Counted from the first letter of the stretch, positions 22,065 to 34,820 are shown. The stretch is 64,000 bases of DNA from Amorphophallus konjac (GCA_022559845.1 JAHNEJ010003406.1:1-64000); one strand, 5' to 3'. The notes: generated by a model not told the origin, from the letters alone. A program made the numbers and translations.

Positions 22065-24526
22065 AGATAAAAACAAAATATTTTATTACGATAACAAAAT
22101 ATTTATTATAAGAATAAAACATTATAAAAATGAACCATTTTGTTGTAATAATAAAATTTAATAAAATATTGTATTATTATGATAAAATATTTTATTATTA
22201 TAATAAAATATTTCATTTATTTATGTTTCTATCCGCAAACATATTTAATACACCTATCAATCGGGAGCTGTGCTTTTCTTGTCACGAGATGTTTTTGTCT
22301 CTGCGAAACTAATCATTTCCCATTTTTTTAGACCAAAGACAAGGATATTTGTAATTTCAAATGAACTTTGTGCAACGCAAGTGTTCCACAAGGCATTATT
22401 CTAATGCAATTGGAGGTCTCAAACTTGACTGCAAGTGTCTTTGAAAGGGCATTATCATAAAGGTCATGAGCCAAGGAACGGAAGAAAGATGGGACAGAAG
22501 AACTTAAACAATATTATCCTTTAATGCTAGGCTGGCCGGCACTTGCCTCCCATTGCCGTAGTTGACTTCTCTTACGTGAGGTTAAGACAGCCTGGTCAAT
22601 TAAATCCTAGGAGACGAAGTGAGTTTGTTGGCGGTTACGAATATGAAAGGGGACTTGTACGTGTGCGAACTTAATTTTGTCGTAGGGACGCAGCTGGACA
22701 GGTTTTTCGGTGTGGGTACAAGTATCTAAAACCAAATTTGATAAAATAAAAAATAAAAATACTCCATTTGTAACATGTTCAATATCAATATAGTATATGA
22801 TCGACAATCTAAAATTACTAGAACAAGTTATTATATTTAAATTTGTTATTTGTCTATTAATATCAAGTATATGAATAGAATTTTGTAACGATTGAGTTAT
22901 ACATAAAACAAATAAGGAGAGGCATATGAATACTTAATAAGATGTTAATTGTTGGAGAATATTATTGATTATGAACTCTACAAGTTGCATGTATATCCGT
23001 TGCTTTATCCCATATAAAGCAGTTTAAAGTATGTATCCATGACCGCAGCAACTAAACTTTTAATTTTGACTAATATATCAAATAATGGATCAAAATATTA
23101 GTAATCGAGCTGATTATTATCACTTATCATTTCCATCTTCACTTTGTCATGCACCCCTCCACAGGGAAGCTTCCGAATGCCATATTCCAGTCTACTCATC
23201 ACAAAAAAATGCGTAGATGTAAAGCCCAAGAAAGTTTGACAAACTCAAAAGAGAATCACGTGATATATGTGACATGTTTAATCACCTATACTTGTTCTCA
23301 ATGAATACTTTTACATTAAAAACTAAGTAAATTGCAATTTTTAATGAGAAATTTTGCCAAATACACCCTTGAAACTATTGAAAAATAGTAACAACACCCA
23401 TTTTCTCATCCAAAATGAACACCGGCCGGCTACTGGGTACTGTTTTTGCATGACCCATGCATTTCTCCTTCGCATTTGAACCTTTTGCTGGAGAATTCTT
23501 CATAATTAAGAAGGGAACCTGTGATAGGGAAACTTGAACGTTAATCTTTAGAGCGAGGGTACCCAATTTCCCATCGTTTGCTTCTCCATGCCGCAGTTGG
23601 CCACTCTCGTTTACCACTGACATGAAACTGAGTCTTTTCAAGTTGTAGACACAGAAAGGTCATTCAGGAAAAAAAAAACAATTACATGATGGTGATGGAG
23701 GGAGGAATCACGTTGCAAAGTCTGTGACTTGTTCACAAGGGCATTGACAAGTCAAGAAAGGTGAACAAAACCACAAGTTTCAATCCTATGATACTACTTT
23801 GCATAAATACTGCCAAGAAGCTTGACCTGTAATTTTCTGGGCTTCAGGTCAGGAGAGATTGTGGGGTTTGAATCTTCTCTTGAAGAGGTGGTCCATGTAT
23901 CTAGCATCATACGCAATGTGGACATTGTAGACCTAGAAAACGTGCTTAATGATCATAGGACTGTTGATGAAGCTGATGGATGCAACGTGGATGATGATGA
24001 TTGAAGGCAATAGCTAATAACAACCTTTTCCCTTGCAATTCAATAGAGTACTTTCTTCCTCTCTGTTGGGGTATGTCCGATATTGAAGATTAAGAAAACA
24101 ATATGTTCTCTCTTCCCCAACCAGAAACCTGAGTTTAAAAAACAAAAGAAGAGACATGAGTATTGTGTTATTTAGGACTTAATAATCTGATTAGGGAATT
24201 AATAAATCCAGATCAAATTATCAAGATTCATGGCCAAATGGCTCAATCCCGACTAGATACAGTTAGTCTAGATATTTGATATTCATTTTTAAATTATATA
24301 TTGAATATTCTTAATGCAACTAATGACTCAAATTATCAAAGCAATTAAAGGAACAAGGATGAATATAAGCTTAATCTGACAACAAAATCCTACTCTACCG
24401 TTAGCATCCATCCCTTGGACTCTTGGAGTGCCTTTCTCATTTCTCATTCTAACCATGCGTCATTTGGAAAGGAGATGAGATTACGGATTCTTATCATAAT
24501 ATCTAGAGAGAGAAGCAGCTAAGTTC
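22065..24526. other. Intergenic sequence without recognised gene
   Basis: AT-rich DNA with frames under 90 codons (for example 23375-23641 minus, 23822-24004 plus) that show no recognisable domain. No repeat structure stood out apart from AT-rich runs near 22090-22220. Confidence 0.4.
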
Positions 24527-24755
24527 AAGGAACTTTTGGGGGATTTTGAAAGGTTTCCTTTTTCTCCCTCTCTCTCTCTAAAGTCCACAATTTTTATTTT
24601 TGAAAATCTGATGAGACATTGACTCCTTTGAAAAGGATTAGGGGGTGAGGATTCCAATGCCATGATCTCTCCCCACATGCCTTCTCAAACGCAGTCAAAT
24701 TAAAAAGAAAACACTCTCCATTTCCGCAAAGATTTTTTTTTAATGGGGATGGGAG
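24527..24755. repeat. Direct repeat, copy 2 (about 230 bp)
   Basis: Same block as 21824-22064, about 2.7 kb away and in the same orientation. The sequence downstream differs (GATGGGAGAACCCAAAATC), which sets the right boundary. Confidence 0.85.
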
Positions 24756-27024
24756 AACCCAAAATCAAACCCCAGACCTCGTTCAAAGGGGGAGGTGGTG
24801 AAACCACCACTGCAAGCGGTCAACTCAAATAAACTCATTTTTCATTTTAAATGAGAACGACCGGAATAGATCTCCAAAGGCACCTTATCTTCAAGGGCCG
24901 GTTAAAACCCGTTTTCTCATCCAAATTCAGTGTGGATTGCTGGATCGGCCTCAGGTTCTGAATACAGCTACTGAGCCGTAAATAAATACGTCCGTTGGTT
25001 GTTCTATCTCTTTCTTCCATTTATGAAAGATTTGACACAAACTTTTACAGGTGTCTCCGTTTACTTGACTGGTCCATCTATGTTCGCTCTCGGGTTCCTA
25101 TGTAGGAGAGTGATGAATAAAAGGTTTAGTACAATTATTACCTCCGTCCATCCTTCGTTTTCCAACTCCACAGGAGAAGTCCAACTCTGGTGGTCATCTT
25201 CCAAAAACACAGAAGACCACCGAGCGAACAGCGTACAATTAAGACTTGTCCATTTCAGTGGTGGGTGGGGGTTAGTGCAGTTGGCGCTATTCTCTCTACT
25301 TAACTTTTGCAATGAAGCGGGGGAGGAAGGGGTAGAGATAGTTCGACTAGTCCTAGCTTCTATCGCATGATCTTTTGTCCTTACCCATTTACCGGCCTGT
25401 CTGCACCAATTTTGCCACCCATGCAAGTAAATGGTCACTGTGCACAGGATGCTGAAGTAATTGATCCTGGTAACATGAGTTTTGCCATCACAATTCAGTA
25501 AGGACAATTTACAACCCAAGATCATTGCTCGGGTGCAATCGATAAACATTATGGGGTTCTTAAGTAGTCTTCATTTAATTAGAAGAAAGCCGCCATCAAT
25601 AATTGGAGCCTTATGAAATGCCCTTGAAAGATAATTGGGGAACAACATTCCCCACCATGAACATCAGCACCAAACTAGTAGTTATCTAATGAATTCAACC
25701 ATTTTCCCCCTACTACAACTGCTGCCTATCACGCACTGGAAGCTGCATCAAATATCTTTGCAATCTTCTTAAATTTTTCTTCCCGTTGAAGGACTTCGGA
25801 ATCTAATTAATCCCACAAAAGCAGAGGCCGACCTAGATATGATCAGGATTGCTGCACATGCATGAAATTCTGTGACAGAGCTGTGTCGAGTATCAAACGA
25901 TGAAACTGCACAAGCTTTCCTCCCACGGAATCCTTTGGTGGATGATGTTGTCAAGATGCGTTCTCTTTTTCTTTCCTTTTCTTTTTTTATTTGGTTTGTT
26001 TGGCCTATAAGTAGGGGCACTGAAACAGGATCACCACTCCCTTCGCCTCAAGTTAACGCAATGCTAAACGTCAGGGCTTGGAATCAGTGCAATTTGTAGC
26101 TGGTGGGATGGCCTTATATCCTGCTCCAGGTCAACTAGGCATTTTGTTGATGCAAGGTCCACCTTAGTTAATGGAGAATTCTCATTATTGAGTCTTCATT
26201 GGGACTTCGTAGGGGTATATCTGTGGTAGAAGCTCATAGGATGTTGAAGCCATTTGGGGAGGAAAACATTTTTAAACCTGATGGTGAAAGATGGAACAGC
26301 AGTAGAGTGTACCAAACCGAGTTGAACTATTCTGTACACTTGAGTAAAGCAGATTTGAGGTCAAGAGAGTTGTGTAGCATAAACTGACATGGATGCGTAT
26401 TAATTTACATCTTCAAGGCTTTATAGGCATTAGAGCATATGCATTGTCCTTAATTTTGATGATAATCATGTGAAGCATGTTCTGTTTGTTGATTGCATTC
26501 AAGAAAACAATGGGACAGAAAATAACGCATCTCCAGCTCCAATTAATTAGGATTAATTTGGTGGTGGACGATACTGATAATTTTTAGCCATCACGATTCT
26601 TTCCTCATTCTTCTTCTTTTTGACGAGGGTATCATATTTCCAAGGAGGGTTCCATAGTGGAGGAAGTACCCGGAATTGAGAATTATATATGAAGCCTAAA
26701 CTACCCGGGATTTAATAATTAGTAGGATGTTCTCAGGACAATGGAGTATATATACCATCAAATGCATAGGACTTCAGAAACATGTGGGCTAAGAACCTAA
26801 CATAAAAATCGGACATGACCTAGCTAGGATGTAGGATAACGCTTGCCTGCTAATAATTAAGAAAGGAAAAGGAGAACCATTGATCATACAACAAGCTTGT
26901 ACTATTTATGACTACAACCCCAAATGATAAGTATCAAATATTTATACCCAACACAGTCCCATCCAGAAACATGGATCGTGAGATGGGCTTTATGTTTTGG
27001 ATGGGAACCATATATACGATGAAT
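24756..27024. other. Intergenic sequence without recognised gene
   Basis: The longest frames are 25061-25549 (minus, 162 codons) and 24999-25370 (plus, 123 codons), overlapping each other and without recognisable domains. I found no other structure. Confidence 0.4.
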
Positions 27025-27481
27025 CAAGGTTTGTCGGTCTGGTCGTATCGACCGTATCAATTTTTTATCGGTATGATACGGTACGATACCATACCGCTCC
27101 ACACCGTAAGGTGTCGAGATGAGAAAAGAGTCTTTATATATATAATATATATAAAATAATATAAAAAACTCTTAACTCTTGGTTAGGTAATTTGTGTGTT
27201 TCGTTTAAGACGACTTGGGATTGAATCTTGCGAATATCTTTGAGATTTTGAGTTTTTGATTGAAAATCTTAAAAAGAAACAAAAAAAAAATATATACAAC
27301 TGGTGTGTTTCAAACCTAAACTAACGAAGGCACTTAATCAACTTACCTATAAAGTTTTTTGCATTTAAAATAAAATATTAAATATATAAAACGTACCCGT
27401 TACGTATCACGTACCGGTCTGTAGCTGGTACGGTCTAGTACGGGCGGTTCACCCTGTACCGGACCGGTATTGCAAACCTTG
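27025..27481. mobile_element. Non-autonomous hAT-type MITE
   Basis: Starts CAAGGTTTGTCGGTCTGG and ends ...CCGGTATTGCAAACCTTG, giving terminal inverted repeats headed by CAAGGTTTG. Subterminal GGTACGGT/ACCGGACCGG motifs occur at both sides. The flanks are CGATGAAT (27017-27024) and TGATGAAT (27482-27489), an 8-bp target duplication with one mismatch, as expected for hAT. No coding sequence. Confidence 0.85.
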
Positions 27482-27548
27482 TGATGAATAACATTTTCAA
27501 TTCATGCCGACAGATTTGCCAAGACTGTTGCCCCTTTCAAAATGCTAA

Positions 27549-28772
27549 GGCCGTGTTTGATAAATGAACAGGGCAGACGTTCGCCGGTTATGGGCCAGTC
27601 ACGCATGCGTATTCACCGATGACATTTAAAACCAGATTTGATAATCACGAGAGTAACAAGCGAACAGACTACTTCTTTCTTATTTTGTTGTCTAATCCGG
27701 GATTTCGTATTACGCCGTCCAGTGGCGGAGCTAGGAGGGGGCAAGGGGGGACTTTGGGTAAAATTGTTGATTTGTTTCATTGTTCCCTCACCTCTGTTGG
27801 GTTTTTTGGGCACATTAGATGTCTATTTATGATGGATATTTAGGTTTTACGATTAAGTTAAAATGTCTACTCATGGTGGATATTTATCACCCATATTCAT
27901 TGGTTGGTTGTTTAATCGTAAATCGACGATGGAGATTTTCTTTTGTAAGATTAAAAGTTAAAAGAGGCAAAAGAGGATAAAAGCAGCACAGCAGAATCGT
28001 AAAAGGGTATTACGACTGTCGGCTGAGAAATTTTGTATGTAACTATGTAGGGTTGATTTTTGATGGTTGAGTAGAAATAAAAAAAGGCTATCGGGCTGAG
28101 CACACGGTTGATTTGAAGGCTTGTAGTAGGTATCTCCGATCCGCACGTCCGGCCCCCCCCCACCCCACTCCACTTTGAGAAACTTCTCTATCAATACGAT
28201 GAGTTTTTCCCCTTGCTCAGTTCTCTTGTTATCTATTTAGTGATTTTTGCTGAATCGTAGGGCTTTATCGTGGGACTTTATTTGGGGAAGACATTTCATT
28301 CAGGACTTTGATTTTATCTTTCTTTTTAATTTTTATTTCGTGTATTTTTAATCATTAGGATTTTACATATCTCAGTAGTTTAATTTGGTTCTTCCTCTCA
28401 GTTCTTCCTATTTGTCATTTTTTATCTCGATTACATAATACAAAGTCAGCTCCCACTCGTTGGAAACACTGCACTTGATTTTGAGGGTGAATCAATTTTT
28501 GTGGTGATCAATGGATGAATGCTAATTTTATGACATATATTGAGAAAGAGACATTCGAGAGTATTGACAATGAAATAATAATATAACGTTTTCAGAATAT
28601 GAAGATTCGTCGTAGATAACTCATTATAAAATATCTTCTACTTGAATATAAATATTTAAATTTTATTATATTAATTAAATTTTATTTCTCCTCTTTTAAA
28701 TATTTCTAGCTCTGTCACTGACGCCATCCCAATTAGATAACAATACGACGATGTTCTATCTTTTTATCAAAT
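27549..28772. mobile_element. Tourist-like MITE split by a nested hAT element
   Basis: The left end (TAA)GGCCGTGTTTGATAAATG and the right end, read on minus, GGCCAATTTGATAAAAAG form inverted ends of the PIF/Harbinger-MITE style. Removing the nested element at 27720-28720 leaves about 220 bp. The flanking TAA/TTA trinucleotides fit the 3-bp target preference only imperfectly. Confidence 0.55.
27720..28720. mobile_element. hAT-type non-autonomous element, about 1 kb
   Basis: Left TIR CAGTGGCGGAGCTAGGAG; right TIR, read on minus, CAGTGACAGAGCTAGAAA. The flanking octamers ACGCCGTC (27712-27719) and ACGCCATC (28721-28728) differ at one base and represent the target duplication. The inside has no transposase frame. 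It lies inside the Tourist-like MITE. Confidence 0.85.
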
Positions 28773-29350
28773 TGGCCTTAAAAATTTTGACAATACAAAT
28801 ATAATAGAAAGTACTTTAGCACAATTAGACGTACGTACGTGTCTGTCTGCTGGAATATATATAACACAGTTCGATCTTACATAAAATGATAAGAAAAAGG
28901 TGAAGTAATATACTACTCAAGCACATATACTGGGTCTCAACGGTGCATTTCCACTATAAAATTTAGTGACACTATTCCACACGTAAAGGAATTACCTCGG
29001 ATCGTATTTATGTTACCTCCATGATTAGTTAAGCCGCCTTGAATCTGATGCGCAACTTGGTCTAGCTTTTAAATGTCATCCTCACGGTTTCATGAATCCG
29101 AAGCTTTCATGATGATATCATGAAACCCAAATCAGATGGACCGGAGCAATTTCAGGTTAGTAACCTTTTGTGTGAGTGAAGCCTTAGATCATAAGGACTT
29201 GGAACAATTATAGGTTAAAGAATCTTGGGAATTTGACAGAGGGTTAATTTTGTGCCAGATGTTTTGAGTTATTTCACGGAGTCTCAAGGCATAAGCATAC
29301 CGATCATTATATACAGGTGGCGTGTGTTGAGGAGACATGTCGGGTCTCTG
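28773..29350. other. Intergenic sequence, nothing recognised
   Basis: Unique-looking DNA with no open frame of note. The stretch near 29240-29340 has a retroelement-like flavour but I could not link it to any family. Confidence 0.35.
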
Positions 29351-29351
29351 A

Positions 29352-30060
29352 GGTCATGTTTGGTACCGGGTTAAACTTGAGTTATCCCCCATTGAACTTT
29401 ATTCTTCATTTGGTATAGTAAAAAATAACGAGATTAAGTTGGGTTAAGAGTAATAAGGATAACCCCAAAACTAGGGTTATCACGGGGATTACTCATCCCA
29501 ACAAAAGGTTGGGATGCGTTATCCCCACCTCCATCCCCATTTGTCGTCGGCTGTTCATCCCACATTCGCCCTTCCTGTGGTTTTCGCCCTTCCTGTGGAT
29601 GAAATCCTTTCGTCCTCTCGCCCCAGCGATCTTCGCTCTTCTCTGGTGGCCAACCCCGCAGCTCGTGCCGATGAGCTCTTCTTCTTCTTCTCTGTCTGGG
29701 TCGCCCTGTTGCAGCCGACGATCTCGACTCTTCTCCTCCGTCCGTCGAACCCTTTTTCTCGCCTCGCCGATCACGGCGCTTTTCACGACAGTGGCCGGCT
29801 GGCATCTTCGTCTTCTCCTCCGGTGAGCATCTTCCACGTGCGCCAGTGAGTAGGCTAACACCCTCTCTCCCACCACCCGTATATGGTCCCGCCATCCCTT
29901 GCTCAACTCTCTCTACCCACGAGGGAACCCTAGCGAGCCTCTTGCCTTCTCCATGAAATCTCTCTCTTTCGTCTGCGAGCGAACCCCGCTCGTCCGGCAA
30001 TTGCCTCATCTGCATACCCCAATCTTCTTCTCATGTGCAAGCAAAGCCCTGTTCTCATTT
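29352..30060 (+). mobile_element. Possible left end and leader of a Harbinger-type element
   Basis: GGTCATGTTTGGTACCGGG at 29352 resembles PIF/Harbinger termini. It is followed by short palindromes (GATAACCCCAAAACTAGGGTTATC region, 29455-29480, and GGGATTACTCATCCC/GGTTGGGATGCG) and then a CT-rich, leader-like stretch. Open frames on both strands (29434-30015 minus, 29509-29849 plus) are not convincing genes. No matching right end was found before the Tekay insertion at 32141. A remnant of a Harbinger transposase lies beyond it on the same strand, but the link is inference. Confidence 0.35.
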
Positions 30061-30650
30061 GCAGGTGATGAAGGTGTATTAAAATTGGTTTTATTTCTCA
30101 TTATCGACTGTGATGATTATTGTACTTCAATGCATATGGCTTTGGCTGCTCCTTCCCCATTTTGCTATTTTGACTGCTCCTTCCCCATTTTCTTATTTCA
30201 ACTGCTCCTTCCCCATTGTGATGCTCTGGTTGCGCCTTCCCCTTTTACTGTGTGGATTGCTCTTTATGCCCCATTTCAACCTTATTTTCAATTGCAGGTG
30301 ATGTCATTTTATTAATGTAATTTTTATCTCCTTATCAAATTTGGTGATTGTTATATTATGCCATCGGCTATCGACTGTTCCTTCCCTTTTGCTGTCGACT
30401 GCTCCTTCTCATTTTGATGTGCAGACTGCTCCTTACCTCATCGGCTTGTACGCTACTCCTTTCCTTTCAGGTAATTCCAACCCTATTCTTAATTGCAGGT
30501 GATGAACCTGTATTAATGTTATTTTTATTGTCTTTATCAAATGTGGCGATTATTGTATTTTGCCATAGACTATCGACTGCTCCTTCCCTTTTGTTGTCGA
30601 CTGCTCTTTCTCATTTTTGCTGCGTGGATTGCTCCTTACCCTTCAGGTAA
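30061..30650 (+). repeat. Tandem repeat of about 200-230 bp, three copies
   Basis: Units start GCAGGTGATGA at 30061, GCAGGTGATGT at 30294 and GCAGGTGATGA at 30495, followed by GTATTAATGTTATTTTTAT and then short sub-repeats of ACTGCTCCTTCCC. Each unit ends in TTCAATTGCAG or TTAATTGCAG, which look like splice acceptors. No domain is seen in the frames across them. Confidence 0.8.
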
Positions 30651-31429
30651 CCTGTAGACTTCATATCTGCTCTGATTTTGGATGTCGGCTCCAATTATTT
30701 ATGATTGATATTATGTATTTTATGATGGATGTCTATGATAACATGCTTTATATAATATGTGTTGGTTGTGTTTGCTATATGTTATAGTCAATATTATGTC
30801 GATTATTTATATAACATGCTTTATGTCTAACTAATGTTTAGGCCATGATACGTCATATATTTTTATACATAACATGATTTATGTAAAAACTATTTTTAAG
30901 TCAGGGTATGTAATATTTACTTCATATACAAGTATTATTTATATGTCATATATAACATACTTCATATATAACATGATGTTAGTTTGTTTATTTTAATTTA
31001 TTTATTTGTGTGTGTCATATGAATATTTAATTGTTCTGACTAATAAAGTCTCAGTGCACATGAATGGTGATTTTTATATACTAGTGTGGACGCTCTTTTT
31101 ATTAAATAATTTGTTTTATTTGTTAATTGATTTATTAGGTGCGTGGGCGTGCCAGTCACATAGTGACAATTTATTCGGGCTCCACGGAAGCCCATGGTGC
31201 GCGTGATCTGACTAATTAGACGATTGTGTAGTTCGGGTCGGGACCAAAACCTGCCGTGTCATAAAGGTCACGACGTCATTTACATCCCCCATACGAGAGA
31301 ACACCATTGATTAATCGTCTGGAATCATGGCCTCATGGCCAGGAAATTATATCAAGAGAGGCAAGATGATGGCGGTCTCGGATCAGTCGGAAAGCCCTAT
31401 GTCTAAGGAAGCAAGTATTCGAAATATGT
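30651..31429. other. AT-rich intergenic sequence
   Basis: The stretch 30690-31000 has repeated ATAACATG(A/C)TTTATRT motifs, a degenerate short repeat. No gene is seen. Confidence 0.4.
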
Positions 31430-32140
31430 CGGTCACTCACGGGACCATTTTAATGTTCGGACGAGTGTCCGGCTCGAGAATATCGTGATCGTCACGGAAA
31501 AAACGGAGCATATGTATGCCGAGACACGGCAAATGTATTGTTCAGGGGAACGAGAAATGTTTAGTTAAATCTTGGTTAGAGCGGTCGGAAACTAGTAAGT
31601 TTGTCAGCCCGGTGCAAGATCAAGCCATGACCATACTACGGTGGGCCCCCCGTGGTCGAAGTCAGGCTCGCGTGGGCGTCGTCAATATTTCCAGTGCCAA
31701 GGGGCAACGGGGGAGTGTCCCATGATCATATCCCAGAACCAATATGTATTCAGAGGGAGCGGACTGTAGGCCGAGAATGCGGGTCGGACAATGATCATAA
31801 TCGGGACGGACCTGAGTAAGCGTGACCCATGAAGGCCTTATTGATATTCCCGTGCGTAGGGTCCGGGTATGACGAGAGCCTCCTTGTTCCATTCAGATTT
31901 TGTCGGTCAATCATGGACCACTTTATGTTCGGACAAAGGTCCGTATTGAAGGTACAACGTAGATGGAAACAACCCCGTACAAATGTATGTCGAGTTCACG
32001 GTAATTTCAATAAAGAGCGGGAATGAATCCCAATAGAACGAATCCGATTTGACGAACTATCGGCCCAAAACAATGCCGGATTACGACCATATCGGGATGG
32101 TTCCCAAGGTCCGAACCCGACTTGGAGGGGCGACGTTAAT
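31430..32140. repeat. Degenerate repeat with a 474-base offset
   Basis: CGGTCACTCACGGGACC...ATGTTCGGACGAGTGTCCG (31430) recurs as CGGTCAATCATGGACC...ATGTTCGGACAAAGGTCCG (31904), followed in both by AAATGTAT(T/G) and related words. Identity is low, so this is either an old tandem duplication or diverged retroelement sequence. Confidence 0.4.
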
Positions 32141-34807
32141 TGTAACGACCCGAGAATCCGATTACCGGGAAGGCCCGATAACCCGAGACTCGCACCGCCA
32201 CCCACGAGTCCGAAGACTCGGAAGGGTTAAAAGGATGGTGTGGAAACTACATAGTTATCACAAGTAATTGCAGAAATTAAACAGTTATGATAATAAGCAG
32301 GAAATAAGATAACAATTTACATGGTCCACAAAATAAAACCACAACAACAATCCACGACTAGTACAGTGACAAGAAAGAAAAGTACAGCTACACGGGGCAT
32401 CCCCCGGCTCAGACCTCTAGCACTATCTCTGGGCACCCGCACCACGCTGCGCTCCTGACGCGCTCCCCGAAGGTGGCGTCTCACCTGAAACACGGTGAAA
32501 ACACGCAGGGAATGAGTCTCGGAACAAGACTCAGTAGGGATCACTCGAACCCTACCTCGCAAAGCGAGAAACCACTACTCTAGCGGTAGGAGAGTACCTC
32601 GGAAAGAAAAGCCCTGTACTCTACAAAGCAAGACTCTACGGCACGCAAACCGACACACGTGCTACGAAGAGAAGACCGAAGCTCAACGGTCACCGACAAA
32701 CCCGAAGGTCGGAAACACACGACTGACAGTCTGACACTCCGTACTCGACAGGAGTACCACCCACTAGAAGCACAGTCGGTAGCGTCCCCTGACGTCTTAC
32801 ACCGCACCGCAGGTGAACCGCCTGACGTGGTAGGTCCTACCCGAGGCGCAAACACCGAAAAGTAACTCACAACAAGTGACTAGCTGGGGTCACGCCCGTC
32901 GACGTGGGTCCAACCGCCCCCAACCACGTGTGCACACACAGACCACCCGTCCTAGGTCTGGCCCTCTGACCGGTTTTCCCCCGCAGCCGGACTCTGGCTA
33001 CGACGAGGGGCCTACGGTAACCGGTCCACAAACCGTCTCGAAAGGTGGGTGCCCGTACACCACTCCCAGGTGAGACCAGCACCGCGTACTGGTGGGCTAC
33101 GACTAGTGGAGGGTCGCTAAAGGAGTAGACTCTCAAGTCACGGAAAACAACGCCCAAGCCCGACAACGTGTGGGAATCACCCCACGCACTAGTCCCGTCA
33201 CACGGAGACCACGGTCGGAGAAAAGTAAGGTTGCCACCCTCATGGGGCAACCCAGGAAGTGGCGGTCCGACCCTGGACCGTCACAGCCAAATGGCGGTCC
33301 ACTCTAGGGCCGTCACTTGAAAATGGCGGTCTAAGGCAGACCGTCACACGGCCAGGGGGGATAGGGGAAGCGACGCGCCTGCCCTAGTGCGTCGCTTGGA
33401 AGCGGCGCACCTAGGCCAGGGCGTCACACGGCGCCCCACACCCTCCAAAACCACAGGGAAAGTAACGCGCCTACCCCGGCGCGTCGCTTGCAAGCAACGC
33501 GTCGGGCTCAGTGCGTTACTCACATGTAACGCGCCTAGCCCAGCGCGTCACATGGCCCTTACACTCGGGGTGGGAAGGGAAGTGACGCGCCTGCCCCAGC
33601 GCGTCACTAGTAAGTAACGCGCTGGGCCCAGTGCGTCGCTTGGCCCATCCACCTGGGGTAACAACAGGAAGTGACGCACCTGCCCCTGTGCGTTACACGC
33701 ATGTAACGCGCCTAGCCTGGTGCGTTACATGGCCTGACCCCCAACGGTCGAAACTAGCGGCGGCCCTGCCCTGGCGCGTCATTCTCCAAACGGCGGTCAG
33801 TCGTAGGGCCGTCGCTGCCCCCTGACCCCAAGAGCTAACACCCAGGAGAAGTAACGCTCCTGCCTAGGGGCGTCACATGCAAGTGGCGGTCACTGGAAGG
33901 ACCGTCGCTTGCCTCCGAGCACGCTACGGCGGGAAAACCCCAAAAACGCCAACCACGCCCCCGTACCTCCACCGGAGAGGGGGAAAACAAGGGGGAAGAC
34001 CCCTGGGGACCCCTAGCATGCATCTAAGCCACCAAAACATAGAATCATGGGCTAAAACCATAGATCGGGCGGCTCACCCCCAAAACATGGAAAAACCCCA
34101 AAAATGCCCAAACATGCCTCTCTCGGCCTCCCCGCGGCCTACAAACCACGGAAAAGAACGGCGAAGAGCTAGGGAACGTCACCCTACCTCAATGGAGCGA
34201 ATGCTCCGCCGGATCGTCCACGAATCGCGAAGAACGCTTGAAAACCCTCGTTCTTCCTTAAGCTTCCCACGCTCGCCGCACGGCCCCACGACCGCCTCGC
34301 CGCCGCCCACGTCACCGCGTCGTCGCCCCGCCGCCGTCTGCAGCCGGAGGGGAGCTCGCCGTGGCCAACCGGGAGGAAGAGAGGGAGAGGGAGGGAGACA
34401 CGGTGGAGGAGGAAGGAGGAAGAAGAAGAAGAAAGTGGGGGGAGAGAGAAAATAGGGAGGGTTTTTATAGAAAAACCCGGAAATCCGGAAAATTCCAAAA
34501 ATTAGGAAATTACACCCCCACGATCCTCGGAACGTACCGATCGCGACGGTACCACTCGTGCCCGTGTGAACAGCCCGGTTCACCCGCAGCGAGCGTCCGA
34601 AGAGAAAAGCCGAAACCCGCGCCGGAAATCGGAAATCACGCACGGAAAAGCCGCGGAACGCCTCCGGGCCTCCGAAACGACTCCGGATCGCGCCGATCCG
34701 AACACCAAAGATGTCCGAAACAAAATTTCGGACACAATAGAGCCGAACGCTCTGAAAACCAGATCTGGGACCCACGAAGAAGGATCCTAAAGGTCCGGGA
34801 TATTACA
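32141..34807 (-). repeat. 3' LTR of Tekay copy 2 (2667 bp)
   Basis: On the minus strand it starts TGTAATATCCCGG and ends GGGTCGTTACA. TATA-like box at 34462-34470. Palindrome array at about 33260-33905. Confidence 0.95.
33260..33905 (-). repeat. Array of short palindromes inside the copy-2 LTR
   Basis: Repeated units such as GTGGCGGTC...GACCGTCAC and GTAACGCGCC...GCGCGTCAC, 25-30 bp each, cover the middle of the LTR; the other LTR has the same array at 40717-41370. Two stem types (GGCGGTC-type and ACGCGCC-type) alternate in blocks. The sequences differ from those in the copy-1 LTR although position and architecture match. Confidence 0.75.
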
Positions 34808-34820
34808 GCCCTCCCCCCTT
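34808..34820 (-). promoter_or_regulatory. Polypurine tract of Tekay copy 2
   Basis: Read on the minus strand, AAGGGGGGAGGGC directly precedes the 3' LTR. Confidence 0.85.

Noticed and set aside
25061..25549. 162-codon frame on the minus strand
   Set aside because: No recognisable domain, overlaps another frame on the opposite strand, and no splice or promoter support.
29434..30015. 193-codon basic frame on the minus strand
   Set aside because: Arg/Glu/Gly-rich complement of a CT-rich leader; no domain.
31140..32140. Possible remnant of another LTR element
   Set aside because: Some retroelement-like words, but no ends, primer site or coding motif could be found.
34179..34775. 198-codon frame at the start of the copy-2 LTR
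   Set aside because: LTR promoter and leader sequence; CT-rich tract gives long frames by composition.
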